A stretch of 64,000 bases of DNA from Nocardioides euryhalodurans. GTDB lineage: Bacteria; Actinomycetota; Actinomycetes; Propionibacteriales; Nocardioidaceae. The stretch covers positions 3,846,501-3,910,500 of the forward strand of contig NZ_CP038267.1 of NCBI RefSeq assembly GCF_004564375.1, read 5' to 3'. Positions 16,359-24,420 of this stretch are shown here, piece by piece. The notes below the pieces were generated by a model. It was not told where the DNA came from and ran no database searches. It worked only from the letters and a program-made list of their open reading frames with translations. The position numbers were made by a program, and so were the translations under genes. The first letter of the stretch is position 1. Every line of letters starts with the position of its first letter.

Positions 16359-17438
16359 TCAGCCGACGACCTCGGCGGCCTCCTCGACGGAGTCGACGAG
16401 GTGGACGTGGGGCTCCATGGCCCGTCCGCGGGCGAGGTGCTGCAGCAGCGGCCAGACGGGGAGCGTCCGGGTCCAGTGCTCGCGGCCGACCAGCACCATC
16501 GGCGCGACCGACGCGGGGTCGGCGTAGTAGTTCTCGCAGGCGTCCTGGAAGACCTCCTGCACGGTGCCCGCGGCGCCGGGCAGGAACACGATGCCGGCGT
16601 CGCAGATCTCGAGCAGCACCGCCTCGCGGACCGCGTTGCGGACGTACTTCGCGATGGCCGACGCGAACACGTTGGGCGGCTCGTGCCCGTAGTGCCAGGT
16701 CGGAATGCCGAGGGTGTCGGTGGTCGCGGAGGCGGGGTCGAGCGCGTCGAGCCCCGCCCGGGCCCACGCGCCGATCCCGGTCCGGTAGTCCGGAACCGCC
16801 GCGACCCGGGCCAGCACCGCGTCGAACGCCTCGACCGGGTCTCCCGCCACCCGGGCGCCCAGGTTGGCCGCCTCCATCGCCCCCGGACCACCGCCGGTGG
16901 CGACGGTGTGACGACCGGCCAGCAGCCGCCCGAGCTGCGCCGCCTCGGCGTACGCCGGCTGGTCGCGCAGCAGCGCGTGGCCACCCATGACGCCGACGAC
17001 GGAGCGCCCCGCCACCCAGGCGGCCAGGGCCTCGTCGACGGCGTGGTCGTGGAGCGCCGCTGCGAGGAGCCCGTCGTGGTCGGGCCCTGACTCGGTCCAC
17101 GCGTAGGCACGGGCGTCGAGGCTGTCGGCGTACGGGCCCTCGCCGTAGAGCTCGCGGGCCGTGTAGAGCCGGCTGCGGTAGGAGTCGAGCGGTACGTCGG
17201 GCAGCGTCGGGAAGACGATCGCGCCGCGTTCCTCGAGCTCCGCCTCGACCCCCTCGTCGAAGCGGCAGCCGAGGAACATCGCCCCCGCCACCCGGCAGCG
17301 GCCCAGGTCGTCCCCGCGACCGCGGAGGTCGAGCGAGCGCAGCCGCCAGCCGCGCAGCGTGCGGGCACCGGCGTCGAGCCGCCGGTCCAGGTCCCCCGTG
17401 GTGTCGACCTCGACGACCCTGCCGCGTGAGTGCCTCAT
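16359..17438 (-). CDS. LOG family protein (Rossmann-fold nucleotide-binding)
   Basis: A 359-residue protein. The central part shows the LOG/lysine-decarboxylase-like motifs MGGHALLRD, GGGPGAMEAANLGA (about 190) and FLPGAAGTVQEVFQ, the last a variant of the PGGxGTxxE box. LOG enzymes release free cytokinin bases by hydrolysing their ribotides; in bacteria many are general nucleotide 5'-monophosphate nucleosidases. The protein is longer than plant-type LOG (~200 residues), with an extra N-terminal ~120 residues. The second Gly of PGG being Ala is a family variant whose effect I cannot judge. Confidence 0.75.
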   Translation of the reverse strand: MRHSRGRVVEVDTTGDLDRRLDAGARTLRGWRLRSLDLRGRGDDLGRCRVAGAMFLGCRFDEGVEAELEERGAIVFPTLPDVPLDSYRSRLYTARELYGEGPYADSLDARAYAWTESGPDHDGLLAAALHDHAVDEALAAWVAGRSVVGVMGGHALLRDQPAYAEAAQLGRLLAGRHTVATGGGPGAMEAANLGARVAGDPVEAFDAVLARVAAVPDYRTGIGAWARAGLDALDPASATTDTLGIPTWHYGHEPPNVFASAIAKYVRNAVREAVLLEICDAGIVFLPGAAGTVQEVFQDACENYYADPASVAPMVLVGREHWTRTLPVWPLLQHLARGRAMEPHVHLVDSVEEAAEVVG

Positions 17439-17449
17439 GTCGCCCGACC

Positions 17450-18796
17450 CTAGGCGCTGAACAGCAGCAGCAGCCCGCCGACCGTGTAGACCAGCATCAG
17501 CACCAGCATCCCGACCTGCCCCGAGACCCGATGACCGTCGGGGAGCAGCCGCAGCGCGCGGTCGTGGGCGGCGACGACCGCCAGGACGTGCCCGACGAGG
17601 ACGAAGCCGACCTTGAGGACGGCGAGCAGCCCGGGACGCAGGGAGAGGAAGTAGGACACGGTCCAGTCGGCGGTCCCGAGGACGTCGTCCGTGCCGGTGA
17701 CGAGCGGGTCCGACAGGAAGATCAGGTAGGCCTGGCCGGACTCGAGCAGGAGCGACAGGTAGTGGGCGAAGACGTAGCCGACCCCGATGGGCACCAGGGA
17801 GTGAGCCAGCTGGCGCGGCAGCTCACGCCGTCGTTGCCGAGGGAGCCCGGTCCCGACCCGCGCGGCCACCGTGAAGGTCACCATCACCACCAGCACGAAG
17901 CCCAGCAGGACGAGGGTGTCGAGCACCGTGGGGTCCAGCGGACCACGGACTCCGGTCACGCGCAGCCACCAGATCGAGGTGCTGAAGCTGTCGTACGCGG
18001 TCGACCCGAGCAGGACGGCGAGCACCGCCACCAGCCCGGGCACGGGTGTCACGGTGTCGAGGCTCTGCAGTGGGCTGCGGATCACGACGCGCGCGCCACC
18101 GTCGGCGGTCCGGCGCAGGCCCCAGGGCGACAACCGGGCCACCAGCCCGAACCACACCTCGAAGGGGTCCGCGTGGGCGAGGAAGGTGTCTCCGAAGACG
18201 GCGGCGCCCACCAGCATCACCCCGGCGTAGACGAGGAACCAGGTGACCACCGTTGCCACGAGCTCGGCGTCGGGGCTGACCAGCTCGGTCCACACGAACG
18301 CGAACAGCCCGAGCGCCGCCGGCCACTGCCCCAGCCACGCCGGGTAGCGGAGCATGCCCTGGTCCGGGGCGCTGCCCAGGGCCCGGGAGAGCACCACGTG
18401 CAGCGTCCGGACGGGGGACAGCAACGGCCACACGTCACCCAGCAGCAGCGACAGCGGGACCATGCCGACCCACAGGTAGATGTAGAACACGCCCAGCGTC
18501 GGGTTGGCGGCGGCGTCGGCACCGGCGAACGCTGCCCACGCGGTGTAGGCCGTGACCGCCAGCCCGAGGCCGCGCACCCCGCCCCGCAGCCACGGCGAGG
18601 TGACGAGCGCGCCGACCGAGGCGGGGAGCTCCCGGCCGGCCGAGTCCCCGGCCAGCCTCGGGGTCCGCCACGCGAGCGCGAGCACGGCGAAGGAGACCGC
18701 GAGGGCGCAGGCGGCGCCGACGAGGACCCCCGACAGGGGGATCGGGAGGTCCTTGGCCCCGCCGATCCCGTGGGCCAGGACGGAGTGGTCGGTCAG
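17450..18796 (-). CDS. Multi-pass membrane protein, unknown function, probable CTG start
   Basis: A protein of about 448 residues with ten or so hydrophobic segments. I do not recognise an enzyme motif; residues such as HADPFEVWFGLVARLSPWG and WWLRVTG lie in loops. The first ATG/GTG in frame is at 18685, but good protein sequence continues upstream (LAHGIGGAKDLPIPLSG and a first membrane helix). A CTG at 18796 is preceded by AGGAG at a seven-base distance, and no ATG, GTG or TTG lies between the two. I therefore place the start at the CTG. The alternative is a gene truncated by loss of its start codon. Confidence 0.7.
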   Translation of the reverse strand: MTDHSVLAHGIGGAKDLPIPLSGVLVGAACALAVSFAVLALAWRTPRLAGDSAGRELPASVGALVTSPWLRGGVRGLGLAVTAYTAWAAFAGADAAANPTLGVFYIYLWVGMVPLSLLLGDVWPLLSPVRTLHVVLSRALGSAPDQGMLRYPAWLGQWPAALGLFAFVWTELVSPDAELVATVVTWFLVYAGVMLVGAAVFGDTFLAHADPFEVWFGLVARLSPWGLRRTADGGARVVIRSPLQSLDTVTPVPGLVAVLAVLLGSTAYDSFSTSIWWLRVTGVRGPLDPTVLDTLVLLGFVLVVMVTFTVAARVGTGLPRQRRRELPRQLAHSLVPIGVGYVFAHYLSLLLESGQAYLIFLSDPLVTGTDDVLGTADWTVSYFLSLRPGLLAVLKVGFVLVGHVLAVVAAHDRALRLLPDGHRVSGQVGMLVLMLVYTVGGLLLLFSA

Positions 18797-18856
18797 GGCG
18801 GGTCTCCTGTGGGGCGACGGCGGGAGAGGGTGCTGCTCGGGCCGACAGGCAGCGCG

Positions 18857-18889
18857 CGGCCCGCAGGAGTGGTGGACTCCCGCGGGCCG
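18857..18889 (-). terminator. Hairpin downstream of the choice-of-anchor B gene
   Basis: CGGCCCGCAGGAG at 18857-18869 pairs with CTCCCGCGGGCCG at 18877-18889 over 12 of 13 positions with a 7-base loop. It lies 37 bases past the end of the minus-strand gene that stops at 18926. Confidence 0.6.
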
Positions 18890-18925
18890 TCGCAGACCTG
18901 CGCCGCGGCTGGCGGCGCCGCCGGA

Positions 18926-20347
18926 CTAGCGGCGCACCTTCCGCTGCGGATCGAGCACGAACAGGCCCCGGTCGATGGAGCTGACCGCCACGAAGTCCTC
19001 ACGGTCGTAGTAGGGATAGTTGCTCCAGGTGCCCCCCTCGAAGGTGGGGTCGTCGTTCTCCGGGTAGAGGTCGAAGTAGGCGACCTCCTCCAGCTCCCCG
19101 TCGTCGAGCTGTGAGTTGTCGTAGATCCGCAGCCCGGAGGTGTAGTTGGAGTGGTAGGACCTGCCGTCCTTCGTGTACTGGTTGTGGTCGATCGAGGTGG
19201 TGGCGTTGTCGTAGACGCCGTTGACCTCGGGATCATCGAGGTCGCTCACGTCCCAGACCCGCGTCCGCGTGTTGATGCCACGCAGCTGCTCGTCGAGCTC
19301 GTCGCCGTGGATGTAGTACCTCTGCTTGTCGTCCAGCCACCCCTGGTGGCTGTAGCCGTCCTGCCCGTAGAACACCCGGGAGAGTGCCACCGGCTGCTCC
19401 TTGTCGGTGACGTCGACGATGGACAGGGTGTTCTCGATGTCCTCGATCGTCGGCCCGACGAACTCGGCGTTGGCGTTGAAGCAGATCTCGCGGCCGCGGT
19501 ACTCGCGGTCGGGTCCGCGGTAGACCACGCACTGGGTGTCGTGGATGTAGCCGTGGCCGTCGAAGCACCCGGCGTACGCGGGGGCAGCCGGATCGTCGAG
19601 GTCGACCATGTGCAGGCCGCCGCGGCAGGTGCTGGTCCCGACGAGGTAGGCGTACCCGGTGTCCTCGTTGATGTTGAGGTTGTGGGTGTTGCCCGCGCCG
19701 CCGATGTCGTAGACGGCCGTCTCCTCGAAGGTCACCGGGGCGCCCCGGACGCCGCGCAGCTGTGTGAGGTCGAAGACCTGCATCTGGTGTCCCTCGTGCT
19801 CGGACACGATGTAGGCGTGGTCCTCGTAGACCTTGATGTCGCGCCAGAACTCACCTCCCACCGTGGAGTGGGTGGGCAGCGTGCCCACGATGTCGGGCCG
19901 TCGCGGGTTGGTGATGTCGACGAAGACGGTGCCCTCCGCGCCGCCGATGAGCGCGTAGTGGTGCCGCTTGCCGTGCCGGCCCTTGTCCTTGCCGTGCTTC
20001 CCCTTGCCCTGCGCGCCCGCGTGGTGGCGTCCCCGCGTGTGGTCGGTCCAGCCCCAGATGTCGTTGACGAAGCTGAGTCCGAGCTCCTCGCGGCTGACGT
20101 GGCTGAGCAGGTCGATGCCCTTGCACGGGAAGCCGGCCGCCTCGCCACCCCTGCAGCGTGCTGCGGTGGAGTCCACCGCGCGGGCCGCCCGGGTGTCCGC
20201 GCCGGCCACCTCCCGGAACTGCTTGGCCTGCTCGGAACCGGTCGCGTTGTGCCGGTTGCCCTTGTCCTCGTTGCTGTACGAGGCGCCGATCCCCAGCGCT
20301 CCCGCTGCCAACGCGGTCGTCACTGCGACCACGAGTCGTGCCTTCAT
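18926..20347 (-). CDS. Secreted choice-of-anchor B / LVIVD-repeat protein
   Basis: A 473-residue protein with an N-terminal signal peptide (MKARLVVAVTTALAAGALG). The body is built from beta-propeller-like repeats of the LVIVD type (YALIGGAEGTVFVDITNPRRP, HNLNINEDTGYAYLVG, SNYTSGLRIYD, VSSIDRGLFVLD). This is the pattern of the choice-of-anchor B family of exported proteins, whose role is unknown. At about 106-135, between the first two repeat blocks, sits a stretch rich in His, Lys and Gly (GRHHAGAQGKGKHGKDKGRH) that looks like an insertion in a loop and may bind metal. ATG at 20347 is preceded by GGGAGGT. Confidence 0.8.
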   Translation of the reverse strand: MKARLVVAVTTALAAGALGIGASYSNEDKGNRHNATGSEQAKQFREVAGADTRAARAVDSTAARCRGGEAAGFPCKGIDLLSHVSREELGLSFVNDIWGWTDHTRGRHHAGAQGKGKHGKDKGRHGKRHHYALIGGAEGTVFVDITNPRRPDIVGTLPTHSTVGGEFWRDIKVYEDHAYIVSEHEGHQMQVFDLTQLRGVRGAPVTFEETAVYDIGGAGNTHNLNINEDTGYAYLVGTSTCRGGLHMVDLDDPAAPAYAGCFDGHGYIHDTQCVVYRGPDREYRGREICFNANAEFVGPTIEDIENTLSIVDVTDKEQPVALSRVFYGQDGYSHQGWLDDKQRYYIHGDELDEQLRGINTRTRVWDVSDLDDPEVNGVYDNATTSIDHNQYTKDGRSYHSNYTSGLRIYDNSQLDDGELEEVAYFDLYPENDDPTFEGGTWSNYPYYDREDFVAVSSIDRGLFVLDPQRKVRR

Positions 20348-20452
20348 TGCTCGACCTCCCGGATTCCGTCGGCAGCACGTGGGGGCGCCGCCCGTGTGAG
20401 CTGTCCCACACAGTAGCGACGCCGTCGGCGGACGGGAACCCTGGCGGCGACG

Positions 20453-21346
20453 TCAGAAGGCGTGGGCCACGAGCTCACCGAACAGCGCATGCTCGTCGAC
20501 CTCCAGACCGCGGGCGCGGAACCACCGGCACACGTTCGTGCAGTCGCGCATCAGGAAGTCCATGCCGGCGGGGTTGCCGACCAGGTCCACCATCTGGGGG
20601 AGGTCGATCACGACCAGCCTCTCTCCGGCGGCGAGCACGTTGTAGGGCGAGAGGTCGCCGTGGACCAGGCCGCTGCGGGCGAGCTCGGCCAGCACCTCGC
20701 GGAGCTGGTCGAAGTACGACGCCAGCAGCTCGCCCCCGGGCCGGGTCTGCGCCAGCCGGGGGGCCGTCTCGCCGTCGACGGTGATCCACTCCATGAGCAG
20801 CTCGGTGCCGTCGATCTGGACGGGATAGGGGACGGGCAGTCCCAGCTCGTGGCAGCGCACGAGCGCCGACCACTCGGCGAAGGCCCACTGGCCGGCCGCG
20901 ACGGCACGCCCGTGGGCGGTCTTCTTGGCCAGGGCGCGGTTGTCGCGGGAGCGGCGCATCTTCCGTCCCTCGGTGTAGGCCGAGGAACGGTGGAAGGAGC
21001 GGTGCTCCTCACCGCGGTAGCGCTTGGCGGCCATCACGACCGCGCCAGCAGGGTCGTGGGGGTCGCCCCGCTCGAGCAGGAAGACGTCGGCCTCCTTGCC
21101 GGTCTTGAGGATGCCGAGCTCGGTGTCGATCGCGCCGCGGGAGGTCACGACCCAGTCGGGTCGGGGCTCCGGGCCGCGGCACAGCGGCTCGACGTCGTAC
21201 CACGTCGACCAGCGCTGGCGCTCGTCGTCGGGGTCGTCGTAGGTGGTGAAGTCGAAGACGAAGCGGGGGTCGATCCCGTCGTACGTCGTCGTGGGTGGTT
21301 CGGTCTCGGGCCGGTCAGGCCAGGTGAAGCGGTCGTCGAGTGACAT
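20453..21346 (-). CDS. RIO-type serine/threonine protein kinase
   Basis: A 297-residue protein with a RIO1-like kinase domain. Visible motifs are GILKTGKEADVFLLERG (nucleotide loop), MAAKRYR (catalytic Lys), VHGDLSPYNVL (catalytic Asp and Asn) and VVIDLPQMVD (metal-binding Asp). The linker YTEGRKMRRSRDNRALAKKTA is typical of RIO proteins. In bacteria the targets are not known; in eukaryotes and archaea the family acts in 40S/30S maturation. The ATG at 21346 has only a weak ribosome site; a small frame that starts upstream with a strong site overlaps it, so translation may be coupled. Confidence 0.88.
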   Translation of the reverse strand: MSLDDRFTWPDRPETEPPTTTYDGIDPRFVFDFTTYDDPDDERQRWSTWYDVEPLCRGPEPRPDWVVTSRGAIDTELGILKTGKEADVFLLERGDPHDPAGAVVMAAKRYRGEEHRSFHRSSAYTEGRKMRRSRDNRALAKKTAHGRAVAAGQWAFAEWSALVRCHELGLPVPYPVQIDGTELLMEWITVDGETAPRLAQTRPGGELLASYFDQLREVLAELARSGLVHGDLSPYNVLAAGERLVVIDLPQMVDLVGNPAGMDFLMRDCTNVCRWFRARGLEVDEHALFGELVAHAF

Positions 21347-21413
21347 CGCGGTGGGTGCTCCGGGTGGTGGAAGGGATGCGGTCTGCGGGCAGGCCGATGA
21401 CTTCGATCGTCAT
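21315..21413 (-). CDS. Possible 32-residue leader ORF overlapping the RIO kinase start
   Basis: The ATG at 21413 is preceded by AAGGAG at a good distance. The frame (MTIEVIGLPADRIPSTTRST and so on) runs 32 codons and ends at 21315, 32 bases inside the RIO kinase gene. The kinase's own ATG has a poor ribosome site. I infer a possible coupled leader peptide; there is no similarity support, and it could be chance. Confidence 0.35.
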   Translation of the reverse strand: MTIEVIGLPADRIPSTTRSTHRDVTRRPLHLA

Positions 21414-21522
21414 GTCACATCTCCTTCCGGTCCCGGGCACGGCGAGGTCCGCGCGCTCGAGCCCATGGTGAGGCAGCGCCGGTGCGGGTGCAACTGGTTT
21501 TCGAGCCGTCGCGTCCGGGTCG

Positions 21523-22863
21523 TCAGGCCGCCACGGAGCCCTGCACGGGCAGCTGCAGGTCGGCGACCCGGCCGAGGTCGTCGTCGACGTGGACGACCGA
21601 GCGGCCTGCCCGCTGGAGCAGGCTGGCGGCGATCCCGGCACGGAAGCCGGAGCGGCAGTAGACCCAGATCTCGCCGGCGGGCAGCTCGCCCAGCCGGTCG
21701 GCCAGCTCGTGCAGCGGGACGTGGTGGGCGTCGAGCACGTGGCCGGCGTCGTACTCGTCGTGGCGCCGCACGTCGAGCAGCACCGGTCGCCGCTCGAGGT
21801 CGCAGAGGTCCTCCCACCCGGCGCGGCGGTGGCGTGCGGGGAGCAGGGTCGAGCCGTCGAGCACGTGCGTCGACACGCCCTCGATCCCGATCGCGGCCAG
21901 GTCGCGGACCGCGTCGTCGAGGTGGTGGGGGTCGTCGGCGAGCAGCACGATGTCGTCCTGCCACGGCACCAGCCAGCCGACGTACGTCGCGAACTGGTCA
22001 CCGAGCTCGACGTTCACGCTCCCGGCCAGGTGGCCCCCGGCGAAGTCGCGCCGCTGGCGGACGTCGATCACCCAGTGACCCGCGAGCACCGCGTCGGTGA
22101 CCCCCTCGGCGGTGACCGGTGTCGCGGCGCGGCCGGGGCTGGCCCCGGCGCCTGCCCGGTTGAGCCGCGCCATGTGGGCGTAGTAGGTCGGGACGGGTCC
22201 GTAGCCGGCGAGCAGCCGGCTGACGAACTCCTCGAGCCCCAGGGTCAGCGCGGGGTTGGCGAGCCGCTCTTGGGCAAGGGTCCCGCTGTCGTCCGCGCCC
22301 GCCACTCCGCCGGCGCAGAAGCTGCCGAAGCCGTGCGTGGGCAGCAGCAGCGTGCCGGAGGGCAGCTCCGCGAGCCGGCGGGCCGTGGCCCACTGGGCGC
22401 GGGCCAGGCCGGCAGTCCGGTCCGGTGCGACGAGGTCCGTACGCCCGACCGTGCCGTGGAGCAGGCTGCCGCCCGAGAGCAGTGCCCCCGCCCCGGCCCG
22501 GTCCTGGACGAGGAACGCCTGGTGGTGCTCGGTGTGGCCGGGGGCTGTGAGCACGTCCACACGCAGCGAGCCCACCTCGACGACGTCGCCGCCGCGGATC
22601 CCCTCGTGGGGGACCGCGACCCGCTCGTCGGCGGAGACGAGGTAGTCGGCGCCGTGCCTGCGGGCCAGCAGCGGCGCCCCGGACACGTAGTCGTTGTGGA
22701 CGTGGGTGTCGGCGACGGCCGCGATCTCGACGCCCGCACGCGCGGCTGCCTCCTCGACCACGAGGTGGTCGCGGGGCGGGTCGACCACCAACGCGCTGCT
22801 GCCGTCGTGCAGCAGGTGGCACCGGTTGCCGAGCTGGGGAAGGGCGATGGGGACGATCTGCAC
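21523..22863 (-). CDS. MBL-fold persulfide dioxygenase-like / double rhodanese fusion
   Basis: A 446-residue cytoplasmic protein. Residues 1-250 are a metallo-beta-lactamase domain of the ETHE1/persulfide-dioxygenase kind, with iron ligands in THVHNDYVSG, APGHTEHHQAF and LLPTHGFGSF. Two rhodanese domains follow (about 255-345 and 355-446). The first lacks the active-site Cys (VLLADDPHHL). The second has it (WVYCRSGFRAG). Such fusions oxidise glutathione- or mycothiol-type persulfides and move sulfane sulfur during sulfide detoxification. No sulfide:quinone oxidoreductase gene is nearby. An AT-rich palindrome precedes the gene. Confidence 0.88.
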   Translation of the reverse strand: MQIVPIALPQLGNRCHLLHDGSSALVVDPPRDHLVVEEAAARAGVEIAAVADTHVHNDYVSGAPLLARRHGADYLVSADERVAVPHEGIRGGDVVEVGSLRVDVLTAPGHTEHHQAFLVQDRAGAGALLSGGSLLHGTVGRTDLVAPDRTAGLARAQWATARRLAELPSGTLLLPTHGFGSFCAGGVAGADDSGTLAQERLANPALTLGLEEFVSRLLAGYGPVPTYYAHMARLNRAGAGASPGRAATPVTAEGVTDAVLAGHWVIDVRQRRDFAGGHLAGSVNVELGDQFATYVGWLVPWQDDIVLLADDPHHLDDAVRDLAAIGIEGVSTHVLDGSTLLPARHRRAGWEDLCDLERRPVLLDVRRHDEYDAGHVLDAHHVPLHELADRLGELPAGEIWVYCRSGFRAGIAASLLQRAGRSVVHVDDDLGRVADLQLPVQGSVAA

Positions 22864-22888
22864 GGGAAACTCCTCGGGTCGCTCCGGA

Positions 22889-22917
22889 ACTTAATACTAC
22901 AAAGTTAGTAGAGTTTG
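22889..22917 (-). promoter_or_regulatory. AT-rich operator-like palindrome before the persulfide dioxygenase gene
   Basis: TACTA at 22895-22899 and TAGTA at 22906-22910 form an inverted repeat with a 6-base centre, inside a 29-base AT-rich island in otherwise GC-rich DNA, 32 bases before the gene. Sulfide-responsive repressors of the ArsR (BigR/SqrR) or CsoR families often control this enzyme class. Which protein binds here is unknown. Confidence 0.45.
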
Positions 22918-22959
22918 ACCAGAAGATGTCGGCGTTGTCATCGGTGACGGCGTGTCGTC

Positions 22960-22965
22960 TAGATT
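22960..22965 (+). promoter_or_regulatory. Candidate -10 box for a leaderless M1 peptidase transcript
   Basis: TAGATT is followed by six bases and the ATG at 22972. TTGTCA at 22935-22940 could be the -35 box, with a 19-base spacer. No Shine-Dalgarno sequence is present. Confidence 0.45.
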
Positions 22966-22971
22966 CCAGGG

Positions 22972-24414
22972 ATGGTCACACCGCCGCCGTTCCCGCGCGC
23001 CAACGTGGCGCGCCGCCGACTCGGGATCGGGCTCGCCACGCTGCTGGTCGCGGTGCTCCCGCTCGCACCGGCGCACGCGGCCTCGGAGCCCGGGAGTCCG
23101 GGCATCGGCGACGGCTACTTCCCGATCGACGGCAACGGCGGCCTCGACGTGCTGCGCTACGACATCCACGACCGTTACCGGTTCCGGGAGGGGCGGCTCT
23201 CGGGGCACACCACGCTGACCGTGCGGGCCACCCAGGACCTCTCCTCGTTCCACCTCGACTTCCTGCTGCCGGTCCGTCGGGTCGCCGTGGCCGGTGTCCC
23301 CGCCGACGTCGCCAGGCCGCGGCAGCACGAGCTCCGGATCACCCCCGCCGAGCCGCTGGCCGCCGGCACCCGCTTCCGGGTGCGCGTCACCTACGACGGT
23401 CACCCGGGCCCGGTCGGCTACGACGGCGAGAAGAACTGGCTCGCCGACGAGCACGAGGTGGTCGCGATGAACCAGCCCCACATGGCGCCGTGGTGGTTCC
23501 CGGCCAACGACCACCCCAGCGACAAGGCGCTGATGGACATCTCGATCACCGTGCCGCGAGGCCGGCAGGTGGTCGCCAACGGCAACCCGGTCGGACGGGA
23601 GCGCGACGGGGCGCTCGTGACCCACCACTGGCGCTCCGACGAGCCGATGGCGACCTACCTCGCCATGTTCGCCGCCGGGAGCTTCCGGGTCGAGCGGTGA
23701 GAAGCAGCCGGGGTGCCGTCGCGGCTGCTGGTCTCCCAGCAGCTCGGCCCCACTGCGGCTCGCGCAAGCATGCGGATGCTGCGGCAGTCACCCGCGATCG
23801 TCGAGGGGCTGGCCGAGGACCTCGGTCGCTACCCGTTCTCCGCAGCGGGTGGGCTGGTGACCGGGCTGCCGGTGTACTTCGCGCTCGAGAACCAGACGAT
23901 GCCGACGTACTTCGCGGTCCGCCGCGGCCGCCACGTCCCGCTCGTCGTCCACGAGCAGGCCCACCAGTGGTTCGGCGACTCGGTCGCGATCGAGAGGTGG
24001 CGCGACATCTGGCTCAACGAGGGGGCGGCCACCTTCATGGAGCACCGCTGGACCGAGACCCACGGTGGCCCGGACGCGGCGCAGTGGCTGCAGGACGAGT
24101 ACGACGCCCGGGGACCGGGCAGCCGCTTCTGGCAGATGCGTATCGCCGACCCCGGCCACGACGGGATCTTCGCGACCCCTGTCTACCTCCGTGGCGGGAT
24201 GGCCTTCCAGGCGCTCCGCAACCGGATCGGCGAGGACGACTTCTGGCTGCTGCTGCAGACCTGGCTCCGGGAGCACGAAGGCGGCAACGCCGCGACCGAG
24301 GACTTCGAGGCGCTCGCGGCCGAGGTCAGCGGGGAGTCCCTCGACGGGTTCTTCGACGCGTGGCTGCACACCGGCGAGCGCCCGGCCCGCACCGCCGACA
24401 ACGGCCTGGCCTGA
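22972..24414 (+). pseudogene. M1 family metallopeptidase interrupted by an in-frame TGA
   Basis: One reading frame of 481 codons encodes a secreted M1 peptidase but is cut by TGA at 23698-23700 (codon 243). Part one (22972-23700) has a signal peptide ending AHAASEP and the N-terminal beta domain (NQPHMAPWWFPANDHPSDKA). Part two, in the same frame to 24414, has the GAMEN-like FALENQTMPTY, the zinc motif HEQAH at 327-331 with E350 in WLNEG, and a C-terminal helical part. A GTG or ATG inside part two could restart translation, but the zinc half alone lacks the export signal. The cause may be a true nonsense mutation or a sequencing error. It converges on the dimethylargininase gene, six bases away. 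Confidence 0.8.
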
Positions 24415-24420
24415 CGCGGG

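Noticed and set aside
20360..20368. A CGGATTCCG copy before the choice-of-anchor B gene, outside the amine island
   Set aside because: It lies within the 5' leader of an unrelated gene and stands alone, so I treat it as chance, though it weakens the exclusivity of the island motif.
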